From: a candidate division LCP-89 bacterium | GTDB taxonomy: Bacteria; Electryoneota; B3-LCP | DNA: 64,000 nt | Assembly (NCBI GenBank): GCA_025774555.1 | Contig: JALGVT010000001.1 | Coordinates: 62,001 to 126,000 of the forward strand | Direction of reading: 5' to 3' | In this document: piece after piece, positions 1 through 8,483 of the stretch | How the letters are laid out: each line of letters opens with the position of its first letter | How positions within the stretch are numbered: the stretch's first letter is position 1 | Position numbers and translations under genes: made by a program | The notes under the pieces: model-generated | What the model was told of the DNA's origin: nothing | The model's database searches: none | The model's input: the letters and a program-made list of their open reading frames with translations, nothing else

Positions 1-288
1 ACCAATGCATTCGATGCCATCACACCGCCGGGCAAAGTTACGATCACAACTTCATCTGACCATGAAGGACATATATCTATAGCTTTTTCTGACACAGGCA
101 AGGGGATTACTCCACAAGAGATGGATCAAATTTTTATGCCGTTTTTCACCACCAAAGAAGTTGGCAAAGGAACTGGTTTGGGACTCTCGGTCAGTTACAG
201 TATTGTCAGGAGTCTGGGTGGCAAAATAACAGTGGAGAGCATCCTGGGAAAAGGCAGCGTTTTTACGGTAGTGTTACCCGTCAGGTAA
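1..288 (+). CDS. Sensor histidine kinase, C-terminal fragment (cut by window start)
   Basis: The window opens inside an open frame that ends with TAA at 286-288. The 95 visible residues form the end of a HATPase_c domain: an N-box remnant (TNAFDAI), the G1 box DTGKGI, the F box FFTTKE and the G2 box GTGLGLSV, ending in GKGSVFTVVLP. This order is typical of the ATP-binding domain of sensor histidine kinases. Sensor and dimerisation domains lie outside the window. It is followed 61 bp later, in the same direction, by a CBS protein and two receiver-domain genes, so it is probably the kinase that phosphorylates those receivers. Family assignment is firm; the partner assignment is inferred from position. 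Confidence 0.9.
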   Translation, partial: TNAFDAITPPGKVTITTSSDHEGHISIAFSDTGKGITPQEMDQIFMPFFTTKEVGKGTGLGLSVSYSIVRSLGGKITVESILGKGSVFTVVLPVR

Positions 289-349
289 CCGCTATTGTGA
301 AATATTGTAGTTGATTGTATAATCACTTAGAAAGTGAGTTCTGGAAATT

Positions 350-922
350 ATGAACAAGAATTCAGAAGCAAAATGGGTGAAGGACGTAATGCTCCCCTTG
401 GATGACTACGCCGTTGTTCCTGAAGATGCGTCTATGATCGATGCTTATATAGCTCTCGAGGAAGCTCAAGAAAGATTGCCAACCGGTCGCCAGCCCAGCC
501 GCGCGGTTCTAATCGCCGACAAAGATGGTAAAATCATCGGGAAAGTAGGACAGCTCGCGTTTCTAAAAGCACTGGAACCCAAGTATAATGAAATGGGAGA
601 TCTAAGCGCATTGTCCCGCGTTGGCTTGAGCACCGATTTCATCAGCACCATGATGGACAACATGAGCCTGTGGAAAGAGAATTTCTTCGATGTTGGTCAG
701 CGCGCTAGGAACACTAAAATTGCAGAAATTATGCATCCTGTGACCGAAAGCATCGATGAGAACGCCCATTTGAGCGAAGCTGTCCATCGAATCGTCATGT
801 ACCAGACATTATCACTGCTGGTAACCAGAGATAAGCAGATTGTGGGCATCCTGCGTCTCACCGATCTCTTCAATGAAATCGGTCAACAGTTGAAGTCCTC
901 TGCCAATAGCGATCCTGAATAA
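350..922 (+). CDS. CBS-domain-pair protein
   Basis: A 190-residue soluble protein with two CBS motifs, roughly residues 10-75 (VLIADKDGKIIGKV) and 122-180 (HPVTESIDENAHLSEAVHRIV, then IVGILRLTDL). A longer helical stretch separates them. There is no signal peptide or membrane segment. CBS pairs usually bind adenine nucleotides and regulate a partner protein. Here the gene lies between a histidine kinase and a receiver-transporter fusion, only 20 bp upstream of the latter, so it may sense energy state for the transporter or the signalling chain. That role is inference. The ribosome-binding site is weak. Confidence 0.8.
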   Translation: MNKNSEAKWVKDVMLPLDDYAVVPEDASMIDAYIALEEAQERLPTGRQPSRAVLIADKDGKIIGKVGQLAFLKALEPKYNEMGDLSALSRVGLSTDFISTMMDNMSLWKENFFDVGQRARNTKIAEIMHPVTESIDENAHLSEAVHRIVMYQTLSLLVTRDKQIVGILRLTDLFNEIGQQLKSSANSDPE

Positions 923-942
923 TACCAGAAAGGTAACTTTAA

Positions 943-3012
943 ATGCCTATTATCCTATTAGTCGATGACGAAGATAAATTCCGCACTTCCACGTCGAAGC
1001 GGCTGAAGATGCGGGGATATGAGAATATCACTCTGCCCAGCGGCGAAGACGTCTTAAAAACTATCCGCAAATATGACGATATTGACGTCGTTATCCTGGA
1101 TAGAAAAATGCCGGGGATGACCGGCGAGCAGGTTCTCAAGGAGATAAAGCAGTTTCGACCGGAACTGCAAATCATTATGCTTACAGGTTATGCAAGCATG
1201 GAATCTGCTGTCGAAAGCGGTAAGCTGGATGCCTACTCCTATCTGGAAAAGCCGATTGAAATAGACCGTTTGATCGAAGCTATTGAGGAAGCCCGTAGAG
1301 ATAAGCCCATTGTAATGGAGAAACATGAAATCCCGCAGATCGAAAAGGGATCGCTGAGGAAGTGGCTTATCGGTTCTCATAATTATAGACCAGGCATTAT
1401 TATCCTCGGATTCTTGATATTTGCAGGTTTAGTATTGATGCCCACGCCGGATAAACTGACACACCTGTTATCCTTTGAAAAGAAAGAGAAGATTACCCAT
1501 CCCGAATCCGGCGCCGACGTAATTGATCCTACGGATGAAATCTTCGGCTATGTCGGTCATAAGAAGATGGCAACCGGTGAAACCATTGCTGAGTATTACG
1601 GCAGAGCTTACCAATTAGAAAAGACGGAAATCAGCGCATCGGGAGAAAAAGTCAAACATCCTATGACGACCGAGGATGCCGCTTTTCGAGCGAAAGTAAT
1701 GCTGGGGGTACTAGCTGTGTGCGCCCTGTTCTGGGCGTCGGGAGCGATCCCTATTGGGATCACTGCGCTGCTGGTGGGCGTCTTTATGTATTTAGCGGGA
1801 GTCATGAATCCTAACGATGTGGCTCAAGCTTATGCTAAAGACGCGGTAATCTTTATTTTCGGCGTGCTGGTTATCGCTCATGCCATCAGTAAAACCGGAT
1901 TGGACCGCAGGATAGGGCTGCTTCTATTGGGCCCATCTAATTCACTATGGAAATTGATGTTTATATTCCTCCCAATGGTTGGAGTTACCTGCGCATTTCT
2001 ATCCGAACACGCCATTGTGGCTTTCCTTATGCCGCTGTTTATCATCGTTTACGCTTCCGCCGTTAGAGAGGTCGGTGTTGGATATGATAAAAGCCTCGCA
2101 GTTATGCTGATTCTCTCTCTCTGCTTCGCGGCCAATTGCGGCGGTCCGGGATCTCCTGCCGCAGGCGGACGTAACGCCATTATGATCGGCATTTTAAGCG
2201 ATTATGGCATAGCGCCTTCCTTCGGTGAATGGGTTAAATACGGTCTGCCCTTTGTGCCGGTAATGTGTCTGGTGATCGGCGCATATTTCTTTCTCGCCTT
2301 CCGCGGAAAAATCAAAGCGAAGAAGTTGAATGTCTCCGCCATAGCCAAACAGGCAGCAGCCAGGATTGGACCGATGAACCGGACGGAATACATTTCCGCA
2401 GCCATCATGGTTCTATTGATATTCCTCTGGATTACCAAGAGCGATACGCTGGGTATGGGCGGACCAGCAATTCTTGCCATTGTTCTATTTTCCATTTTCA
2501 GGATCATCACCTGGGGAGACGTTGCAAAAATCCAATGGGAAGTGATTGCTCTGTACGCCAGCGCATCTGCTATGGGGAAGGGTCTTGCTACCACCGGCGC
2601 GGCGCTATTTCTGGCGGACAGCTTCATCAGTATCCTGCCTGAATTCATGCGCAGCGGAGAAGGGCTGGCAGTCGCTTGCAGCGTATTTTCCGGTGTATGC
2701 ACGAACTTCATGAGCGACGGCGCCACCGTATCTGCAATCGGTCCCATTACAGTCCCAATGGCGCAGATAACCGGAACACACCCCTGGATGGTGGGTTTTG
2801 CAACGGCTTTCGCTTCTTCATTCGCTCATGCGATGGTCATCGGGACCCCTAATAACGCAATTGCCTACGCTATGGCGAAGGATCCGAGAACCGGGAAACA
2901 GTTGATCACGCTGGGCGACTTCCTGAAACATGGATCGATTGTGGTGGTGCTTTCACTGGCAGTTCTCTGGGGATGGTTGTTCTTTATTTACTGGCGCTGG
3001 GTCGGATTTTAG
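943..3012 (+). CDS. Response-regulator receiver domain fused to a DASS/SLC13 sodium:anion symporter
   Basis: A 689-residue protein. Residues 1-120 are a complete receiver domain: acidic pair D8/D9, phosphoacceptor D53 in VILDRKMPG, T81 in MLTG and K103 in EKP. A first hydrophobic helix lies near 150-167, then a polar loop to about 245, then many membrane helices to the C terminus. The membrane part resembles divalent anion:sodium symporters (SLC13/DASS): AIPIGITALLVGV followed by VIFIFGVLVIAHAISKTGLDRRI is the usual start of that fold. Transported substrates in the family include sulfate, dicarboxylates and citrate; the substrate here is unknown. The usual SNT signatures are replaced (GPGSPAAGG near 400, FMSDGATVS near 590). 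A covalent receiver implies control of transport by phosphorylation, which is inference. A frameshift artefact is unlikely because one frame runs throughout. Confidence 0.85.
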   Translation: MPIILLVDDEDKFRTSTSKRLKMRGYENITLPSGEDVLKTIRKYDDIDVVILDRKMPGMTGEQVLKEIKQFRPELQIIMLTGYASMESAVESGKLDAYSYLEKPIEIDRLIEAIEEARRDKPIVMEKHEIPQIEKGSLRKWLIGSHNYRPGIIILGFLIFAGLVLMPTPDKLTHLLSFEKKEKITHPESGADVIDPTDEIFGYVGHKKMATGETIAEYYGRAYQLEKTEISASGEKVKHPMTTEDAAFRAKVMLGVLAVCALFWASGAIPIGITALLVGVFMYLAGVMNPNDVAQAYAKDAVIFIFGVLVIAHAISKTGLDRRIGLLLLGPSNSLWKLMFIFLPMVGVTCAFLSEHAIVAFLMPLFIIVYASAVREVGVGYDKSLAVMLILSLCFAANCGGPGSPAAGGRNAIMIGILSDYGIAPSFGEWVKYGLPFVPVMCLVIGAYFFLAFRGKIKAKKLNVSAIAKQAAARIGPMNRTEYISAAIMVLLIFLWITKSDTLGMGGPAILAIVLFSIFRIITWGDVAKIQWEVIALYASASAMGKGLATTGAALFLADSFISILPEFMRSGEGLAVACSVFSGVCTNFMSDGATVSAIGPITVPMAQITGTHPWMVGFATAFASSFAHAMVIGTPNNAIAYAMAKDPRTGKQLITLGDFLKHGSIVVVLSLAVLWGWLFFIYWRWVGF

Positions 3013-3082
3013 TCAAAAAGAAGATGTATAATAGAACTTATTGTCAACGCTTGCGTATAAGCAGTAAAGATCGGAGATAGGT

Positions 3083-3571
3083 ATGGCAGATAAGCTGAGA
3101 CTCCTCATCGTGGATGATGAGGTGAAGTTTCTCGATTCAATAGCTAAGCGGCTGGAAATGCGCGGCTTGGACGTCACCAAAGCAACCAACGGCAAAGACG
3201 CAGTAGAAATCGCTCGCCAACAGAAGTTCGACCTGGCGCTTCTGGATCTGAAAATGCCCGGTATGGACGGATCGCAGGTGCTGAAGATTCTAAAAGCTGA
3301 ACATAAATTCATCGAAATCATCATCTTGACTGGGCACGGATCTATGGAATCTGCCGTCGAATGCACTAAACTGGGAGCTTACGGTTACCTGCCGAAACCG
3401 TATGAATTCGATGCCCTGCTCGATATTCTCAAGGAAGCGTATGAAAAGCGGATGATGCAGAAGTTTGAATCTGACCAGACCCGATTGCAAAAAATCATGG
3501 AGATTGCTCAGGGTGGCAGCGCTCTGGGAGTCCTGCGCTCCTTGAAGGAATTGGACGACGATGAGAGATAG
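3083..3571 (+). CDS. Single-domain response regulator with C-terminal helical tail
   Basis: A 162-residue protein. Residues 5-122 are a receiver domain with D11/D12, phosphoacceptor D55 (LLDLKMPG), T in ILTGHG and K in PKPYEF. The remaining 40 residues are a charged helix with no DNA-binding or enzymatic domain. It is clearly related to the receiver fused to the transporter just upstream: both carry the KRLxMRG and GSMESAVE-type segments. It may compete with or pass phosphate to the fused receiver. It probably closes the operon, since about 290 bp with a terminator follow. Confidence 0.88.
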   Translation: MADKLRLLIVDDEVKFLDSIAKRLEMRGLDVTKATNGKDAVEIARQQKFDLALLDLKMPGMDGSQVLKILKAEHKFIEIIILTGHGSMESAVECTKLGAYGYLPKPYEFDALLDILKEAYEKRMMQKFESDQTRLQKIMEIAQGGSALGVLRSLKELDDDER

Positions 3572-3727
3572 AGACAGTAAGGGCGCTTATATAATCATAC
3601 CCATTTAGAATTCGGCGGAATCTCTTCTTAATGTAAATCTCCACTTTTCAATTGTTTATAGTAAATCATTTGCCACACTCCGCGTGTGATCACATCTTTG
3701 CTATCCTGAAGCAGCCTGTATATAAGA

Positions 3728-3774
3728 AAATCCTGACTCTATAATAGCCGTAGCGCTTCAGGATTTATTTTTTT
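3728..3774 (+). terminator. Probable intrinsic terminator after the signalling operon
   Basis: A 9-bp perfect stem, AAATCCTGA (3728-3736) with TCAGGATTT (3758-3766), encloses a 21-nt loop and is followed by a T-rich tract to 3774. It lies between the receiver gene and the next promoter. The rather long loop lowers confidence. Confidence 0.6.
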
Positions 3775-3785
3775 GAAGAATATAC

Positions 3786-3814
3786 TTGATAATTTATAAA
3801 AAGGAACCTAATAT
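3786..3814 (+). promoter_or_regulatory. Sigma-70-type promoter for the lamin-tail protein genes
   Basis: TTGATA at 3786-3791 and TAATAT at 3809-3814 are separated by exactly 17 bp. Transcription would start near 3821, about 38 bp before the ATG at 3859. The site lies just after the terminator of the upstream operon. Confidence 0.55.
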
Positions 3815-3858
3815 ATATTATACCGGTTAATACTACTGTGCATCTAACAGGAGACATC

Positions 3859-4692
3859 ATGAGGATCATTATCACAATAACTGCAGTTCTGCTGCTTTTT
3901 GCCGCCGTCAATGCTCAGGACGTTGTTATTTCTGAGATAAATTATAACTCCGCGATCACCTTCGATCCGGAAGACTGGATAGAATTCTACAATAACACCA
4001 TTTTTACTATAGACCTTTCCGACTGGGAATTTAAGGATTCAAACGATAGTAACACATTCGTTTTTCCCATTCATACTTTCCTCGATGCCGGTGAATTCCT
4101 GGTATTAGTAAGGGATTCATCAGACTTCTCTGCGCTCTTCCCTGAAATCGCCAACTATATCGGTATGATCGATTTCAAACTCAGCAACGGCGGCGAATTG
4201 GTCAGGCTGTACGATAACACCGGCGCTATCGTGGATTCACTTACTTATGATGACGTCGCGCCCTGGCCTACTCTGCCTGATGGGCACGGTCCCACTCTCG
4301 AGAAAAAGGCTCCCAACCTAGATGGATGGGATCCCGCAAGCTGGCACGCTGTCTCAGGAACAAACGGAACGCCGGGGCAGGAAGGGTGGCTGGGAATTGC
4401 CGCGGAACTCATACCAGGCGCTGTCGCGGAGAATTTCTGTCTGATGCCCTGCTATCCCAATCCGTTCAACCCTGCAACGATGATCATTTTCCATCTTCCC
4501 GGAGCAAGCGATATTTCTCTGAACGTCTTCGACACGCAGGGCAGACAGGTCTCCGCTCTGACCAACGGCTGGCACGCGCAGGGCATTTATCAGGTTTCCT
4601 TCGACGCGTCGAACCTGTCGAGCGGTATCTATATCGCACGCTTGACCATCGGTGATTTTAACCAATCGCAGAAACTGCTGCTGGTCAGGTAA
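3859..4692 (+). CDS. Secreted lamin-tail-domain protein with C-terminal sorting domain
   Basis: A 277-residue protein. The start is placed at ATG 3859, preceded by ACAGGAG, rather than the GTG at 3838, because the signal peptide MRIIITITAVLLLFAAVNAQ then begins at residue 1. Residues about 20-155 form a lamin-tail (LTD) beta domain (VVISEINYN, DWIEFYN, LDAGEFLVLVRD, GGELVRLYD). The last 75 residues are a type IX-like sorting domain starting CYPNPFNPAT and ending QKLLLVR. LTD domains occur in surface proteins and secreted nucleases of bacteria; no catalytic domain is present here. The neighbouring gene at 4729 is a paralogue. Cell-surface placement is inferred from the sorting domain. Confidence 0.85.
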   Translation: MRIIITITAVLLLFAAVNAQDVVISEINYNSAITFDPEDWIEFYNNTIFTIDLSDWEFKDSNDSNTFVFPIHTFLDAGEFLVLVRDSSDFSALFPEIANYIGMIDFKLSNGGELVRLYDNTGAIVDSLTYDDVAPWPTLPDGHGPTLEKKAPNLDGWDPASWHAVSGTNGTPGQEGWLGIAAELIPGAVAENFCLMPCYPNPFNPATMIIFHLPGASDISLNVFDTQGRQVSALTNGWHAQGIYQVSFDASNLSSGIYIARLTIGDFNQSQKLLLVR

Positions 4693-4728
4693 TATTCACC
4701 TGGTCTTCAAATGCACCATGGAACTGTG

Positions 4729-5571
4729 ATGATCCTCTTACGCAGATCGATCTTATTCTTGATGGCGTTCCTCCTCTGGCAGAACTCGTCTGCTCAGAGC
4801 GTCGTTATCACCGAAATCAGCTACAACCAACCCATCTGGTTCGCATCTGAAGACTGGATTGAATTGTACAATAACACCGACGAAACGATTGATCTTGCGG
4901 GGTGGGTTTTTAAGGATGAAATTGATACTCAGAGCTTTGTCTTCCCTGACAACATCAGCCTCGGAGCCGGCGAATTAATCGTACTCTGCATCGACACCAG
5001 CTCATTTAAATCTCACTATCCGGGTGTTGAAGAATACACAGGCAACTTCGAATGGGGCTTAAGCGGCGGCGGCGAACTGATACGCCTCTACAACGATCAG
5101 GGTTACCTGATTGATTACCTCGTGTATAACGACGTCGAACCCTGGCCCACCGGACCGAACGGAAACGGTCCAACATTGGAATTAATCCATCCCGATCTCG
5201 ATAACACGCTCCCTGAAAGCTGGCGTGAATCTATCTATCCATTTGGATCCCCAGCCGTCAAAGGATGGCTCGGCGTCGAAGACAACCCGGCGGATTACGC
5301 TCTTCCGAGTGAAATACATCTGTTCCAGAACTTTCCTAATCCCTTCAATCCTGCTACAACTTTATCGTTTTACCTGCCATCCGCGATGCCTGTTTCTCTC
5401 GTTATATACAACAGTAGTGGATGCGAAGTGACCCGTTTGATGGATGACTTCCTGCTCGGCGGCATACAGAGTGTTACCTTCGATGCTTCTGGTCTCCCTT
5501 CAGGTCTCTATTACGCGAGATTAAACGCCCCCAGCCTCACCACCACGCAATCCATGATACTGTTGAAATAG
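4729..5571 (+). CDS. Secreted lamin-tail-domain protein with C-terminal sorting domain (paralogue)
   Basis: About 280 residues. The start is taken at ATG 4729 (GGAA upstream, signal peptide MILLRRSILFLMAFLLWQ... ending SSAQ); an in-frame ATG at 4711 is possible. The layout matches the gene 36 bp upstream: LTD domain (VVITEISYNQP, DWIELYNNTDETIDLAGW, GGGELIRLYND) and a sorting domain starting NFPNPFNPATT and ending SMILLK. The two proteins align along their whole length, so they arose by tandem duplication and are probably cotranscribed. Function is unknown beyond a surface or extracellular role. Confidence 0.85.
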   Translation: MILLRRSILFLMAFLLWQNSSAQSVVITEISYNQPIWFASEDWIELYNNTDETIDLAGWVFKDEIDTQSFVFPDNISLGAGELIVLCIDTSSFKSHYPGVEEYTGNFEWGLSGGGELIRLYNDQGYLIDYLVYNDVEPWPTGPNGNGPTLELIHPDLDNTLPESWRESIYPFGSPAVKGWLGVEDNPADYALPSEIHLFQNFPNPFNPATTLSFYLPSAMPVSLVIYNSSGCEVTRLMDDFLLGGIQSVTFDASGLPSGLYYARLNAPSLTTTQSMILLK

Positions 5572-5582
5572 CAATATTAAGG

Positions 5583-5612
5583 ACAAAAAAAAGCGAACCC
5601 GAGGTTCGCCCT
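5583..5612 (-). terminator. Intrinsic terminator of the tol-pal operon
   Basis: GCGAACC (5593-5599) and GGTTCGC (5603-5609) form a perfect 7-bp stem with a 3-nt loop. The A8 run at 5585-5592 becomes a U-run after the hairpin when read on the minus strand. It lies about 25 bp past the last gene of the operon (cpoB). The plus strand has no T-run here, so it serves the minus strand. Confidence 0.75.
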
Positions 5613-5633
5613 TACAAAACCCGCATTAACTCA

Positions 5634-6470
5634 TCACTCCATTTCGCGCAGTCTCTCTTCCGCCTGCGATGCTTCCGGTGTAGCCGGATAGTCATGGATT
5701 AACGCCTGAAAGGTGGCGATAGCCTCCTTTTTCATCGTCAAAGCTGTCTGACAGAGACCCACCTTGAACAACGCCGCCGGGATTTTGTTCCCGTTTGGAT
5801 ACTTCTCCCGCACCTGCTTGAATATCGAAAGAGCTTCTTCATAGTTATGCTGCACGTATTCGGTTTCGCCCGTCCAGTAGAGAGAGTTATCCGCCAGTTC
5901 GGTGTCCGGATAGAGCCTCAGGTATTCAGCAAAGCCCATTTTCGCCAGTTCGTAGTTGCCGCGTGTCAGATCGTAATACGCTTGATCATAGAGTTCTTTC
6001 AACTCCGGTGAGGGCGGAACCGGTTCCACCGCCGCGCTGTCAGTCGAATCAGTAACGGTCGGTTGAACCAACGGCTGATAGCGGATTTCATCCATCTGCT
6101 GTACCACGCCCGTCAACCGCTGTGACAGATCGTTGATCTGAGCGGAGATCATCAACGCTTGCGCTTCGTAATCATCGAGACGGCTGCCGGTGTAAGCCTT
6201 GAACTGCCGCAGATCAGACTGCGTAACCATCTCTTCGACCAGCCGATCCTGATGGATTTGCAAACCATCGACCTGCATGCGCAGATTCTGGATGTTCAGA
6301 TTTATGGTGTCCAGCTTGGTGCGAATGAACTGCGCATCCTCCTGAAATCCGAGAATCTCCTTCCTCGACGCGCATCCGCTAAGATAAACCGCGAAAATAA
6401 TTGCGCATAATAAAAGCAGGGGAAACCCGGCTAAGCGGGATTCCCCCTTAAAACTTCGACGCGGAGTCAT
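5634..6470 (-). CDS. cpoB: Tol-Pal cell division coordinator CpoB (YbgF), lipoprotein form
   Basis: About 278 residues. The start is set at ATG 6470, whose ATGA overlaps the pal stop. An N-terminal hydrophobic segment ends in the lipobox LSGC, so the protein is probably a lipoprotein. A coiled-coil region follows (about 35-110: FIRTKLDTINLNIQNLRMQ, SDLRQF). The C-terminal 120 residues hold three TPR-like repeats (LYDQAYYDLTRGNYELAKMGF, NSLYWTGETEYVQHNYEEALSIF, AALFKVGLCQTAL), the usual CpoB arrangement. In Escherichia coli CpoB links the Tol machine to peptidoglycan synthesis at division. It is the last gene of the operon and is followed by a terminator. Confidence 0.9.
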   Translation of the reverse strand: MTPRRSFKGESRLAGFPLLLLCAIIFAVYLSGCASRKEILGFQEDAQFIRTKLDTINLNIQNLRMQVDGLQIHQDRLVEEMVTQSDLRQFKAYTGSRLDDYEAQALMISAQINDLSQRLTGVVQQMDEIRYQPLVQPTVTDSTDSAAVEPVPPSPELKELYDQAYYDLTRGNYELAKMGFAEYLRLYPDTELADNSLYWTGETEYVQHNYEEALSIFKQVREKYPNGNKIPAALFKVGLCQTALTMKKEAIATFQALIHDYPATPEASQAEERLREME

Positions 6471-7054
6471 CGAATTACCAGGACTGCCCGGCGATTCATC
6501 TCCCATGCCTCTTTATTGTGACCGGGATTGGCGGGACGTTCTTCACCGTAGCTTACGGTCGAGATGCGAGGCGCATCGATGCCGTAGTTGACGAAGAAAT
6601 CCTTAACCGTAACGGCTCGGCGTTCGCCCAGCGCTAAGTTATATTCATCCGTGCCACGCTCGTCGCAGTGACCTTCGATGAGGACGTTCCATCCATTGTA
6701 TTCCTGAAGAACGCCTGCATCGAATTCGGCTGTCTGACGAGCATCATCACGCAGATTGGAGCGGTCGAAATCAAAGTAGATGACCTGCAGTGACGCCTTG
6801 GCATTCTGCTCGGCTTCCAGGCGTGCGGCTTCGGCAGCTTCCTGTGCGGCTTTCTCAGCGGCTTCGCGCTCGGCAGCCACTAACGCTTCAGCCTGGGCAA
6901 TGCTGTCCAGTCTTGCCTGCTCCAGCTCTGCTGCTGTCGGTCCCGGGGGTTCGACGATGGGCTCTGGTTTCTTGGCACAACCAACGATAAGCAGACCTAT
7001 CATCAGGATAATGCCTGCCCAGAGTAAAATTTTAGTTGGGTTTTTTGCTTTCAT
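6467..7054 (-). CDS. pal: Peptidoglycan-associated lipoprotein Pal
   Basis: About 195 residues. The start at 7054 follows a GAGAGG ribosome-binding site; an ATG six codons earlier lies before that site. The signal sequence ends in lipobox LIVGC. A charged Ala/Glu-rich helix (LDSIAQAEALVAAEREAAEKAA) leads to an OmpA-like domain with the signatures YFDFDRSNL, IEGHCDERGTDEYNLALGERRA and VSYGEERP. Pal is an outer-membrane lipoprotein that binds peptidoglycan and TolB. It lies between tolB and cpoB, overlapping the latter by 4 nt. Confidence 0.97.
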   Translation of the reverse strand: MKAKNPTKILLWAGIILMIGLLIVGCAKKPEPIVEPPGPTAAELEQARLDSIAQAEALVAAEREAAEKAAQEAAEAARLEAEQNAKASLQVIYFDFDRSNLRDDARQTAEFDAGVLQEYNGWNVLIEGHCDERGTDEYNLALGERRAVTVKDFFVNYGIDAPRISTVSYGEERPANPGHNKEAWEMNRRAVLVIR

Positions 7055-7097
7055 TTTTTCCTCTCGTAACATATGGGTTATTATTGTCTTCTTCTAT

Positions 7098-8483
7098 TTA
7101 CTGGCTAATCGTTCGTGTTGTAACCTTAACGTTCTCATTTTCTTCCAAAACCGGCGACCAGGTAGGTGAAGCGCATGAAAGGTTTCTGTCGCTGATTCGG
7201 GACACGTGCCTGCCGAAGAGATCCATAGTATAGACCTGCTTCCTGCCGATTCGATTTGACGTGAAGGCGATCTTTAATCCATCCGGTGACCAGCACGGGT
7301 CCATGTTATGACCAGGACCGGTGGTCAACTTGACATGACTTTCTCCCCGTGGATCGGTTACGTATATCTGAAAACCATCAGCATCGCGCCTGACATAGGC
7401 AATCAGATCTCCTCGAGGCGACCAGGCGGGTGAATCGTTGTAATCCCCTTCTGTTGACAGACGCCGCTGGTTCGATCCGTCAGCATCCATCACGAACACT
7501 TGAGGTCTTCCCAGGCGATCAGAGACAAATGCTATCTGATGACCCGTCGGCGACCAGCAGGGGGAATACTCGATAGCCCAGCTATAAGTCAGCCGCCGGC
7601 TGTTATTCGCTTCGAGGTCGCGGATATATATTTCCGAATTGCCGTCAACCGAAGAGCTATAGGCAATCAATTTCCCGTCCGGCGACCAGTCCGGCGTCTG
7701 ATCGATCCCGGGTCCCTTGGATATGGGATAATAGCTGCCATCCTCGAGATCGATAACGTAGATATCTGCCTGATCTTCGAGGAAGCTGGTATAAGCGATC
7801 CGCCTCCCGTCCGGTGACCATGCAGGAGAAAGAATCGGCACTCCTTGTTCTGTATGTCTTTCGACGTCAAAACCGTCGAAGGTCGCTGAAAAGATCTCCT
7901 TACCGCCGTCTATTTTCCCTACGTAGGCGATCCTCGTCCGCATCACGGAAGGTTCACCAGTCAACTGCCTTATGACGTCAGCGGCAATCCGGTGTGCCGC
8001 CGCTCTGGCTCTATCCCCCTCAAACTCGTAGGAATTGTTCCAGTAAGGTTCAGCACCAAAGGGAAGCGCGAGGTTCATAATCACGCTGCACACGCTGTCC
8101 GCTCTAAACTCTCCGCTTAGATAGGTCATCCTATGCATCAGGGGATTCGATTTACTCGTATCCGGCGGCAGATTGGGCAGACGGAGATTGAACAGACCAC
8201 AGAGTGTTAAATCCCGAACCAATACGCGGTCGAGCGTATCCAGAACGGAATAGGTCGTGCTGTCCGTGCAGGCAATGCCGAGATAGTGCAGCGGCACCTT
8301 GTCGGACAGGGATACCCGGCTGCTCAGGAACACCTCCAGCATTGCGGAGGATTCATGTGAAAGATCATCATCTTGAGCCTGCGCGCAGAGCGCAAAACAC
8401 AATATGGGAATAATAGCTATAACGAGTTTTATATTACTCTGAAGCGACAAATTCAAAGTGTACCCCCAGCCGGTCGCTTCCAA
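7098..8483 (-). CDS. tolB: Tol-Pal system protein TolB
   Basis: Up to 461 residues: a signal peptide (hydrophobic VIAIIPILCFALCAQA), an N-terminal TolB domain, and six WD40-like PD40 beta-propeller repeats of the type PAWSPDGRRIAYTS, PDWSPDGKLIAYSS, PCWSPTGHQIAFVS, PAWSPRGDLIAYVR, PCWSPDGLKIAFTS. TolB is the periplasmic partner of Pal. The ATG at 8483 overlaps the preceding tonB/tolA-like gene by 50 nt; TTG codons at 8456 or 8450 would give a shorter, more usual signal peptide, so the exact start is open. The last visible propeller motif (SPTWSPVLEEN) is degenerate. Confidence 0.95.
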   Translation of the reverse strand: MEATGWGYTLNLSLQSNIKLVIAIIPILCFALCAQAQDDDLSHESSAMLEVFLSSRVSLSDKVPLHYLGIACTDSTTYSVLDTLDRVLVRDLTLCGLFNLRLPNLPPDTSKSNPLMHRMTYLSGEFRADSVCSVIMNLALPFGAEPYWNNSYEFEGDRARAAAHRIAADVIRQLTGEPSVMRTRIAYVGKIDGGKEIFSATFDGFDVERHTEQGVPILSPAWSPDGRRIAYTSFLEDQADIYVIDLEDGSYYPISKGPGIDQTPDWSPDGKLIAYSSSVDGNSEIYIRDLEANNSRRLTYSWAIEYSPCWSPTGHQIAFVSDRLGRPQVFVMDADGSNQRRLSTEGDYNDSPAWSPRGDLIAYVRRDADGFQIYVTDPRGESHVKLTTGPGHNMDPCWSPDGLKIAFTSNRIGRKQVYTMDLFGRHVSRISDRNLSCASPTWSPVLEENENVKVTTRTISQ

